DNA of 35,542 bases from an uncultured Prevotellaceae bacterium (lineage in GTDB: Bacteria; Bacteroidota; Bacteroidia; Bacteroidales; Bacteroidaceae). This document shows positions 15,708-21,003 of this stretch, piece by piece. A program made the translations under genes and the position numbers. Under the pieces are notes generated by a model. That model saw nothing but the letters and a program-made list of their open reading frames with translations. It did not search any database and was not told the DNA's origin. Where the stretch lies: assembly GCA_902771445.1 (NCBI GenBank), contig CACXXD010000010.1, positions 1 to 35,542 of the forward strand, written 5' to 3'. Every line of letters begins with the position of its first letter. Positions within the stretch are counted from its first letter, which is position 1.

Positions 15708-16224
15708 GAATCCGATAGACGATGCATTGTCTGGAAGCACAGTTCAGGGTAATGAAGATTCCATCCCTTGGAGCAATTTCTTCTATAAGGTTTGGTGGAA
15801 TATAAGGCGTCTCTTCACAAATCCGTTCAAAGAGAAGAAGAAAGAACTTCGGCTTTTGGATCAAGTTGGAATCATCCTCAGTGAGGGCGATGCCGAAAAA
15901 ATGGCTGAGACATGCGAAAAGTACATTGCATTGCACCGCATCGTTGAAAACACAAGAGCCAGACGCCGACTGGAACGATGGGTGACACGTCTGATAGTGG
16001 GGTATCTCTTGATAGTTTTTTTACTTGTACTGTCCAATTCTTTTTCTACGTGGCTCGCAAATAAGTCACTGCCTTATGTTAGTATGGATTCGGGTATTGT
16101 CATAGCCCTTTTAACAACGACAACCGTCAATATTGTTGCATTGGTCATTATTCTTGTTAGAGGGCTATTCCATGAGCATGAGAACTCAGACATGAACAGG
16201 GAGATACCTTCAGCAAACAAATAG
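15655..16224 (+). CDS. two-helix membrane protein, candidate toxin partner of the Panacea protein
   Basis: This 189-aa protein starts 53 nt inside the Panacea gene, with AAAGG just before its ATG. Residues 1-40 are polar and disordered-looking and residues 55-110 are charged helix. Two membrane helices follow at about 110-129 (RLIVGYLLIVFLLVLSN) and 147-171 (IALLTTTTVNIVALVIILV). Some Panacea pairs are known to include membrane-acting toxins, so depolarisation of the host membrane is a reasonable idea. No toxin family is recognised here, and a superinfection-exclusion role would also fit. The gene ends at a terminator. Confidence 0.6.
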   Translation: MKSSKNTSPNTQSFPPAENPIDDALSGSTVQGNEDSIPWSNFFYKVWWNIRRLFTNPFKEKKKELRLLDQVGIILSEGDAEKMAETCEKYIALHRIVENTRARRRLERWVTRLIVGYLLIVFLLVLSNSFSTWLANKSLPYVSMDSGIVIALLTTTTVNIVALVIILVRGLFHEHENSDMNREIPSANK

Positions 16225-16233
16225 CTTAAACCC

Positions 16234-16286
16234 CGTCTAAATAAATACAGAAAATCCCGAAATCCTTTGGTGGTTCCGGGATTTTT
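16234..16286 (+). terminator. cassette terminator, module A
   Basis: AATCCCG (16253-16259) and CGGGATT (16277-16283) form a stem followed by a T-run. The 31 nt from 16234 to 16264 are identical to 16961-16991, so this terminator is a repeated module. A TACTTTTG promoter box follows at 16323. Confidence 0.75.
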
Positions 16287-16322
16287 GCTTTTCATTTTAT
16301 GCTCAATGCAAGGATTTTTTTG

Positions 16323-16408
16323 TACTTTTGCAGCGTAGTTTCTCATACTACATATATTTGGAAACCAATTGGCTAGTCCCCTGCTTGCGAAAGTCGGGGA
16401 TTTTTTCG
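16323..16408 (+). ncRNA. small RNA candidate between a promoter and a terminator
   Basis: TACTTTTG at 16323-16330 is a -7 box. About 75 nt follow without a gene: a GTAGT/ACTAC hairpin, a TTGG-AAA-CCAA hairpin, and a TCCCC/GGGGA stem followed by six T (to 16406). Promoter, hairpins and terminator in this order suit a short RNA. It could instead be only a leader and insulator before the next cassette. Confidence 0.4.
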
Positions 16409-16416
16409 TACCTTTG
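16409..16416 (+). promoter_or_regulatory. promoter -7 box for the 16446 gene
   Basis: TACCTTTG, followed by C, lies immediately after the T-run of the preceding terminator and 29 nt before the ATG at 16446. TTGC near 16385 occupies the -33 position. The joined terminator-promoter unit insulates this gene from upstream transcripts. Confidence 0.65.
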
Positions 16417-16445
16417 CAGACGGTTTTCAAATATAACAAGCAACT

Positions 16446-16805
16446 ATGTATTCAAAAGAACAGATTGAGCACTCGGACTTCATATTGAAGTTGATGGCCG
16501 CACATGGCGGCAGAATGGAAAAGTCGCACTTGGCAGGAATGTTGAGCGAAAAGTATAACTATGCACGCGCACCTCACCTACAGCTGGAGCAACTGATAAT
16601 CACAGATGGGATGATTGAGCGCGAGAATGCATGGATATTCCTGACTAAATCCGGCATCAAGGCTTCTAAGGTGGGATTCGGCAAGTATATCACACGTCAA
16701 GATTTTCTCGAAAGGATCAGAGAGAATAAAGATATTGTAAGCTTTGCAACTGGCGTGGGCACGTTGGTTGGTGCAGCCATTACCCTATTGACTCAATGCA
16801 CTTGA
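16446..16805 (+). CDS. small winged-helix-like protein with a C-terminal membrane helix, 119 aa
   Basis: Residues ~5-75 look like a winged helix: helices around HSDFILKLMAAHGG and KSHLAGMLSEKYN, then ENAWIFLTKSG. Residues ~97-115 (VSFATGVGTLVGAAITLLTQ) form a single C-terminal membrane segment. A DNA-binding-like fold tethered to the membrane is unusual; the winged helix may serve protein contact instead. It is a single-gene cassette with its own promoter. Its last 26 nt overlap a convergent small gene on the other strand. Function is unknown, possibly host or superinfection control. Confidence 0.65.
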   Translation: MYSKEQIEHSDFILKLMAAHGGRMEKSHLAGMLSEKYNYARAPHLQLEQLIITDGMIERENAWIFLTKSGIKASKVGFGKYITRQDFLERIRENKDIVSFATGVGTLVGAAITLLTQCT

Positions 16806-16929
16806 TGATTCCTAAGCCGATGAAGGTTCCTACGGCAGTTCCTAACAGGACATACCTTAAAAAATAGACGATGGCATACAACGTGTACCATGGGCCAAGG
16901 TCTTTGATGATTTGAACGAATTTATTCAT
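16780..16929 (-). CDS. 49-aa membrane protein on the minus strand
   Basis: The minus strand has an ATG at 16929 (complement) and a 49-codon frame to TAA. The product begins MNKFVQIIKDLGPWYTLYAI and continues as a hydrophobic stretch (IVYFLRYVLL, then TAVGTFIGLGII), enough for one or two membrane helices. A minus-strand TACCTTTG box (complement of 16935-16942) is only 5 nt from the start codon, so the message would be leaderless or nearly so. It is the only convincing minus-strand gene in the window and converges on the 16446 gene with a 26-nt overlap. A toxin or immunity peptide is possible; function is unknown. Confidence 0.6.
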   Translation of the reverse strand: MNKFVQIIKDLGPWYTLYAIVYFLRYVLLGTAVGTFIGLGIIKCIESIG

Positions 16930-16934
16930 GCCTG

Positions 16935-16942
16935 CAAAGGTA
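16935..16942 (-). promoter_or_regulatory. leftward promoter -7 box for the small membrane protein
   Basis: The complement of 16935-16942 is TACCTTTG followed by C, the same box as on the + strand promoters. The start codon lies 5 nt downstream, which implies leaderless translation or a start inside the promoter-proximal region. Confidence 0.6.
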
Positions 16943-16960
16943 CGAAAATAATTTGATATT

Positions 16961-17023
16961 CGTCTAAATAAATACAGAAAATCCCGAAATCGTTAGGCGG
17001 TTCCGGGATTCTTTTTACCTTTG
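16961..17023 (+). promoter_or_regulatory. terminator-promoter module B for the 17051 gene
   Basis: The 31 nt at 16961-16991 duplicate 16234-16264 exactly. The AATCCCG/CGGGATT stem and T-run are followed at once by TACCTTTG (17016-17023), 27 nt before the ATG at 17051. It both ends upstream transcription and starts the next cassette. Confidence 0.75.
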
Positions 17024-17050
17024 CAGCGGCAAACTTTAATTTACTTCAAT

Positions 17051-17497
17051 ATGAGAAAAATTCTATTTTTATTAGTGATGGCTCTGGTGAGCCTTGGCGC
17101 ACAGGCGCAGAGTGTGACGAAGCCAGGTGAACCCTATTCTGCCTATTGTGAGATTATGGGGTACAACTTTTGGGGAGTAGGCAAAGTGAAAGTTCAGCTT
17201 GACATGGGCAAGTACACAAACTCCAAAGGCTTCGATAGCCTTTACGACTCAGAAGGAAAAAAGATGAAGTTTAATACGATGATGGCTGTTCTCAACTTCA
17301 TGGGCGAAAGAGGGTGGAAGTGCATTGGTACGTACTATGTTACAAGAGGTAGCTCAAATGTAGTTCACTATCTTATGGAAAAACAAGTTTCTACCTCAGA
17401 TGAAATAACAGAAGGTCTTACACTGAGGGAAGATACAGAACCAGTCGTAGAGAAGCGTAAATCGCGACGTGGAAACGTTGATGACATTTATTTTTAA
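17051..17497 (+). CDS. secreted or periplasmic protein with signal peptide, 148 aa
   Basis: The ATG at 17051 opens a clear signal peptide (MRKILFLLVMALVSLGAQAQ), likely cut after AQA at about residue 19. A longer reading from 17021 would hide this signal, so the later start is chosen. The mature part is small and basic with aromatic residues (EIMGYNFWGVGKVKVQL) and ends in a charged tail (VEKRKSRRGNVDD). The AT-rich single-gene cassette looks acquired. An envelope role such as altering phage receptors or host surface is inferred; no family is recognised. Confidence 0.75.
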   Translation: MRKILFLLVMALVSLGAQAQSVTKPGEPYSAYCEIMGYNFWGVGKVKVQLDMGKYTNSKGFDSLYDSEGKKMKFNTMMAVLNFMGERGWKCIGTYYVTRGSSNVVHYLMEKQVSTSDEITEGLTLREDTEPVVEKRKSRRGNVDDIYF

Positions 17498-17523
17498 TGA
17501 ATAACCACTATTTTTTAGAAGAT

Positions 17524-17568
17524 AATCCCGAAATCTCTTGCAGGTTTCGGGATTTTGTTGTATCTTTG
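17524..17568 (+). promoter_or_regulatory. terminator-promoter module C
   Basis: AATCCCGAAA (17524-17533) pairs perfectly with TTTCGGGATT (17545-17554), followed by TATCTTTG (17561-17568). It is a diverged relative of modules A and B. Transcription from it would pass through the folded 300-nt leader before the 17866 gene. Confidence 0.7.
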
Positions 17569-17573
17569 CCCCC

Positions 17574-17861
17574 GCTAAAACTTAGATGCGTAACAGCATC
17601 AACGAAGGGCGAGAAGATGATTCAAGCCCCGACCTTATGGAATCGATGGGCTTATTTTTATGCCCATAGTGTACGCTGGCGCGAAGCGGCTTGTCGCCCT
17701 TCGTTGATGCGTAAGAAATACGGCGGTTGCCTTCCACGTGTTTTTAGCCCTTCGGGGTGCGAAGCATCTGAGTTTTAGCGAACGGGAAGTGCGACCGCCT
17801 TCTTCGTGCCCTATCGGCAAAACGCGCCCGGCGGTTCCGGGTAAGGCTAAAACTCAGATGC
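17574..17861 (+). repeat. element with terminal inverted repeats; structured leader
   Basis: GCTAAAACTTAGATGC (17574-17589) matches, with one change, the complement of 17764-17779, and a direct copy lies at 17846-17861. Inside, GCATCAACGAAGGGCGA (17596-17612) and its complement (17694-17710) form a perfect 17-bp stem that encloses a TGGGC/GCCCA hairpin. The arrangement resembles a MITE or a structured 5' leader for the 17866 operon. Frames across it are not convincing genes. Confidence 0.6.
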
Positions 17862-17865
17862 AGTA

Positions 17866-18090
17866 ATGCAACAGACAATTCAATTCGGGCAAATGGTTCA
17901 GCCCTCAGTCCTTTCCAGGGTGGAAAGTGCTGTAGAGAACTTGAAAGTGTGGTGGAGTACCACCAGCAACTCATTTACGGCCCTCTGTGCCACTGACAAG
18001 GGCGAAGTGTTCACTCATGGCGACGTGGTGAAAGCTCACCTCGCGCTCGCCGTAGTTCTCATCTTAATAGGAATAGGAGGTGCGCTATGA
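17866..18090 (+). CDS. small single-pass membrane protein, 74 aa
   Basis: The product is polar up to about residue 57 and ends in one strong membrane helix (AHLALAVVLILIGIGGAL). Its ATG lies 5 nt after the 16-bp repeat of the upstream element. Its stop overlaps the next ATG (ATGA), so it starts a coupled three-gene set. A C-terminal anchor with a small cytoplasmic part suggests a membrane-located accessory role. No family is recognised. Confidence 0.6.
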   Translation: MQQTIQFGQMVQPSVLSRVESAVENLKVWWSTTSNSFTALCATDKGEVFTHGDVVKAHLALAVVLILIGIGGAL

Positions 18091-18329
18091 GTATCATCAA
18101 CATGACACCCGAGGTGCTTCAGGCCGTGAACAGCCTGTGCGAGGCAGGCAATGTGGACTGCATCATCGGCAGGCTGCAGTATGCCGAGGAGGAGCTGCAA
18201 AAGACAGCCTACGAGGAGATGAGCGGCTCGAAGGACGGACTGTTCCGCGTGGCCTACGACCTCAGAGAGATCAGAAAAGAGTTTGAGAACCTTGAAAAAC
18301 TGCTGGGATATGAGCCGAATAGAGATTAG
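18087..18329 (+). CDS. small helical protein, 80 aa
   Basis: This gene overlaps its neighbours on both sides (4 nt upstream, 20 nt downstream), which implies translational coupling. The sequence is acidic, helical and soluble (QYAEEELQKTAYEEM, EIRKEFENLEKLLGY) and may form a coiled-coil dimer. No cysteine cluster, signal or membrane segment is present. It could act with the membrane protein before it and the winged-helix-like protein after it. Function is unknown. Confidence 0.6.
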   Translation: MSIINMTPEVLQAVNSLCEAGNVDCIIGRLQYAEEELQKTAYEEMSGSKDGLFRVAYDLREIRKEFENLEKLLGYEPNRD

Positions 18330-18579
18330 CAACCAAGAGGGAACCAGAGAGGCCGCCTTCGTCGGGCAGCTGCTCGACAGCTACTTCGTGTTCCGCGACA
18401 GTCTGCCCCGTGACGGCTACATCCAGGAGAACAAGACCACACAGCAGATACAGGATGAGCTGGAGCCGATGTACAGCGTGACCACTGGCGAGATTGTCGG
18501 CTACATGCTGGAACACGGCTATGCCACCACCACCGAGCAGGACGGCACCGTCACGTGGGCCGTCTGGCGACAAGCCTGA
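18310..18579 (+). CDS. winged-helix-like small protein, 89 aa
   Basis: ATG 18310 (MSRIEISNQEGTREAAFVGQ) is chosen over an upstream ATG-less extension because it overlaps the previous gene by 20 nt in the way of a coupled operon. Residues ~45-85 (IQDELEPMYSVTTGEIVGY, then a wing-like TTTEQDGTVTWAVW) resemble a winged helix-turn-helix. A regulatory role is possible. A CCCTATAGGG palindrome follows just after the stop codon at 18581. Confidence 0.6.
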   Translation: MSRIEISNQEGTREAAFVGQLLDSYFVFRDSLPRDGYIQENKTTQQIQDELEPMYSVTTGEIVGYMLEHGYATTTEQDGTVTWAVWRQA

Positions 18580-18624
18580 ACCCTATAGGGAGAACACATT
18601 ATTTATTATTTGTCCATTTCGAGA

Positions 18625-18658
18625 GGCAGCCCGTCGTGACGACGCGCTGCCTTTTTTT
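18625..18658 (+). terminator. strong intrinsic terminator
   Basis: GGCAGC (18625-18630) pairs with GCTGCC (18646-18651) around an inner CGTCG/CGACG stem, followed by seven T. It ends the 17866-18579 operon. Confidence 0.9.
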
Positions 18659-18702
18659 GTTGGTTGGAATGTTAAAAATGAGGCACTGGTATAAAATATT
18701 CT

Positions 18703-18742
18703 ACCAAACGTTTGGTGATATAAAAAAAAATACCTACCTTTG
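18703..18742 (+). promoter_or_regulatory. promoter with a 14-bp palindrome over the -33 box
   Basis: ACCAAACGTTTGGT (18703-18716) is a perfect palindrome whose centre holds the TTTG -33 box (18711-18714). Twenty nt further is TACCTTTG (18735-18742). This is a classic operator position: a dimeric regulator would compete with polymerase. It drives the 18807 gene and perhaps the one after it. Confidence 0.7.
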
Positions 18743-18806
18743 CATCGTCTTTGACAAAGGACATGAGATCATTCACTTAATGTTTAACCCCTAAAAACGG
18801 AAGCCT

Positions 18807-18947
18807 ATGAAGAAGGACATTTCGGACGACGAGTGGGAGTTACTACTTGCGATAAGGGCATTCAGGAAAGCATGGGACAGAAGCCCATACGAACTTGAAG
18901 CCTACGCGAGAGAACTCTTCGAAGAGCAACTCTTCGGAACACATTGA
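18807..18947 (+). CDS. 46-aa acidic small protein
   Basis: The frame ATG 18807 to TGA 18945-18947 encodes 46 residues (MKKDISDDEWELLLAIRAFR...), mostly one or two acidic helices. It is too short for standard gene callers. It is credible because it stands between a regulated promoter and a hairpin terminator at 18957-18982. Small acidic helical proteins of this sort are often phage regulators or DNA mimics, but that is a guess. Confidence 0.5.
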   Translation: MKKDISDDEWELLLAIRAFRKAWDRSPYELEAYARELFEEQLFGTH

Positions 18948-18956
18948 ACACAGACA

Positions 18957-18988
18957 GCCCCGCCGCTCAATGGCGGTGGGGCCTTTCC
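18957..18988 (+). terminator. hairpin terminator after the 46-aa gene
   Basis: GCCCCGCCGC (18957-18966) pairs with GCGGTGGGGC (18973-18982), ten bp with one G-U pair and a 6-nt loop, followed by a short CTTTCC. The T-run is weak, so some readthrough to the next gene is likely. Confidence 0.6.
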
Positions 18989-19026
18989 GGAAGCCTTCAG
19001 AATAGAGACATACATTACGCAAGATT

Positions 19027-19308
19027 ATGACAAAGCAAGAAGAAGTCCTGCAACGTGCATTAAAGTATGGTGAGCAGGCAAAGAAATCTAAGGTGCGTTC
19101 AGCACTTCGTGACATCGACCTGAATATCAGTTGGGGACACATCGCCCGCGACTATTTCCAAAAGTCTGTGTCGTGGTTCTACCAGCGGCTCAACGAAGTG
19201 GACGGACACGGCAACCCGTGCGAGTTCACCACTGAGGAGAAAGAGCAGCTCCGTGGAGCGCTCATAGACCTTTCGGTACGCATCCGGCGTGCGGCCGAGA
19301 AAATCTGA
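19027..19308 (+). CDS. DUF5053-type small protein, 93 aa
   Basis: The product resembles the Bacteroidota DUF5053 family as remembered: ISWGHIARDYFQKSVSWFYQ followed by RLNEVDGHGNPCEFTTEE and a C-terminal helix (LIDLSVRIRRAAEKI). The middle part looks like a helix-turn-helix, with the SWF-Q-RLN element as a candidate recognition helix. It is often found on phage and mobile regions. A DNA-binding role is inferred. Two terminators follow its end. Confidence 0.65.
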   Translation: MTKQEEVLQRALKYGEQAKKSKVRSALRDIDLNISWGHIARDYFQKSVSWFYQRLNEVDGHGNPCEFTTEEKEQLRGALIDLSVRIRRAAEKI

Positions 19309-19376
19309 GGCGATTCTGTTAGGCTTTCAGGGATTATCCCAAGGCAGAACATGTGACTCACCCTTTGTCAAGACAC

Positions 19377-19447
19377 GAAAAGGATACCTTCGCCTCGGTA
19401 TCCTTTTCACTTTCTAAAGCCCCGACCTCACGCAGGCCGGGGCTTTT
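19377..19447 (+). terminator. two tandem terminators before the portal operon
   Basis: GAAAAGGATACC (19377-19388) pairs perfectly with GGTATCCTTTTC (19397-19408). The second stem is AAAGCCCCG (19416-19424) with CGGGGCTTT (19438-19446), ending in a T-run. Together they isolate the accessory island from the structural operon. Confidence 0.8.
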
Positions 19448-19470
19448 CGTGTCGTATAGGCACGCCATGA

Positions 19471-19596
19471 CCGCGGATGCGCCTCGCTGTTGTCCCTGCC
19501 CCGTTTTGCCCCTGCCTCGTTTTGACACTGCCACGCTGCCGGCACTATCGTATACGGAAATTCCGTGACATATTCGGCTATGGCAAGTGGGGCAAG
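19471..19596 (+). repeat. ~110-bp repeat, copy 2 (right side of the accessory island)
   Basis: It begins CCGCGGATGCGCCTCGCTG and ends TATGGCAAGTGGGGCAAG, matching 14700-14808 except for scattered changes and an internal tandem duplication of the CCCTGCCYCGTTTTG word. It lies directly before the promoter of the 19656 operon. Confidence 0.8.
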
Positions 19597-19626
19597 TGCG
19601 TATTTTTACTTTGCCCCCTTCCATGC

Positions 19627-19634
19627 TACCTTTG
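19627..19634 (+). promoter_or_regulatory. promoter -7 box for the 19656 operon
   Basis: TACCTTTG followed by C lies 21 nt before the ATG at 19656. The surrounding phrase (ATGCTACCTTTGCC then an A-run) is shared with the capsid operon promoter at 5283. An additional TTTG lies at 19610, too close for the usual -33 spacing. Confidence 0.65.
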
Positions 19635-19655
19635 CCCGAAAAAAGACAAAGACAC

Positions 19656-20720
19656 ATGACTACGGTTCCCCTTTCTTCGTTCAGCGGCTCCTACTTCACG
19701 TCCGGCATGCCCGACGTGACGATCGGCATGGGCGGCACGGCAGACAGGTGCAGCGTGCGGATGGTCTGCGACGACGAACAGATATACGACGAGGTGCTGT
19801 GGCCAGCCAGTGGAGTGGTCACCCTCTCCGACCTCGGACTGCTCCTGGAGCCATACGCCCAGAAGCGGCTCGTGGTGAGCCTCAGGATAGAGGCGCAGCT
19901 GCAGGACGCGGCTGGCTCGGCCATAGGCGGCAGGGAGACGGCCACGGCACGCATCCTCTTCTCCAGGGCCGACGTGGGCATCGGCGCCGAGGAGTTCTAC
20001 ACAGGCTATTTCCTGACCATCCTGCAGGGACCCAGGCTCACGGCGCACGGACGGCTGGAGTATCTCTGGTACTACGGACAGGACGCGGCCACGGTCGAGG
20101 CAGAGTACGGCGACGGCTCGCGGCTGACGTTCGAGGCCGCACGGAGCGGAGGCAGCGACGTATATACGCAGCTCGACGTGAGCCCAGCCCACTACGAGCG
20201 CGATGACCGCCTGCTCGTGGCCTACACCGTCAGCGCGGGGCGGCGCACGCAGCGGTTCGACATGGACCTCGGCGAGCCCGACTGTGCGCCCATCCTGGAG
20301 TTCTACAACTCCTTCGGCGTGTGGGAGCTGATCTACTGCACAGGCACGCACAAGGTGTCGCCCGGCTACCGCAGGTCGGCCACGCGCATCGGCGGCATGA
20401 TGCGAAACTACCGCATCGAGGAGACGCGCAGCTTCGAGGCCGACACGGGACCGCTCACGACGGCTATGGCCAACTGGGCCGACGAGCTGTTCCGCTCCGA
20501 CATGGTCTACGTGCTCAACGTCATCGACGGACAGGTGGCCAGCAGCGACGGCGGCAAGGAGGTGGTCATCACCGACTCGAAGAGCGACAACAGCAACGAT
20601 GACGGCTTCATGCCACGCTTCACCTTCACCTACCAGTACGCGCAGCGCATACAAAACGTGCTCCAGATGAACCGCGTGGGGCGCATCTTCGACAACACTT
20701 TCGACCATACATTTAATTAA
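19656..20720 (+). CDS. virion structural protein, 354 aa
   Basis: The ATG at 19656, after the promoter and an A-rich leader, replaces a longer reading that would start inside the repeat. The product is beta-rich and soluble, with frequent aromatic-rich strands (AEYGDGSRLTFEA, ILEFYNSFGVWELIYC) and a polar tail ending FDNTFDHTFN. It opens the structural operon that continues with the portal. A baseplate, tail or neck component is likely, but no family is recognised. Confidence 0.65.
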   Translation: MTTVPLSSFSGSYFTSGMPDVTIGMGGTADRCSVRMVCDDEQIYDEVLWPASGVVTLSDLGLLLEPYAQKRLVVSLRIEAQLQDAAGSAIGGRETATARILFSRADVGIGAEEFYTGYFLTILQGPRLTAHGRLEYLWYYGQDAATVEAEYGDGSRLTFEAARSGGSDVYTQLDVSPAHYERDDRLLVAYTVSAGRRTQRFDMDLGEPDCAPILEFYNSFGVWELIYCTGTHKVSPGYRRSATRIGGMMRNYRIEETRSFEADTGPLTTAMANWADELFRSDMVYVLNVIDGQVASSDGGKEVVITDSKSDNSNDDGFMPRFTFTYQYAQRIQNVLQMNRVGRIFDNTFDHTFN

Positions 20721-20726
20721 TGAAAA

Positions 20727-20999
20727 ATGAAGAATGAAGAATTTGCTGCCGCACGGAAGGCCATACACATCAACGAGGCCATGCAGATCCTGGACCTGGC
20801 CAGGGAGCGGAGGCAGACGGTGAACCTGAAGGTGTGGGAACTGAAGACGGGAAACGTCATCGAGTACCGGGGCTGGCTCGTATCGAGCAGCAACTGGAAA
20901 GGCGGATGGCACAGGGTCATCAATCCGGTTAACAACCAGATACGCACCGTGCCTGACATCCTGATTCACGAGATTAACGGACTATCAATATACCTGTAG
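20727..20999 (+). CDS. small hypothetical protein, 90 aa
   Basis: It follows the 354-aa structural gene by 6 nt and precedes the portal by 4 nt, so it belongs to the same message. The first ~35 residues are helical (AIHINEAMQILDLARERR), and the rest is a beta-rich unit with several tryptophans (WLVSSSNWKGGWHRVINP). It may be a small structural or assembly protein. No family is recognised. Confidence 0.6.
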   Translation: MKNEEFAAARKAIHINEAMQILDLARERRQTVNLKVWELKTGNVIEYRGWLVSSSNWKGGWHRVINPVNNQIRTVPDILIHEINGLSIYL

Positions 21000-21003
21000 A
21001 GAT

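Noticed and set aside
17497-17778. 93-codon frame following the secreted-protein gene
   Set aside because: It crosses a terminator, a promoter and the inverted-repeat element; the residues are encoded by the stems.
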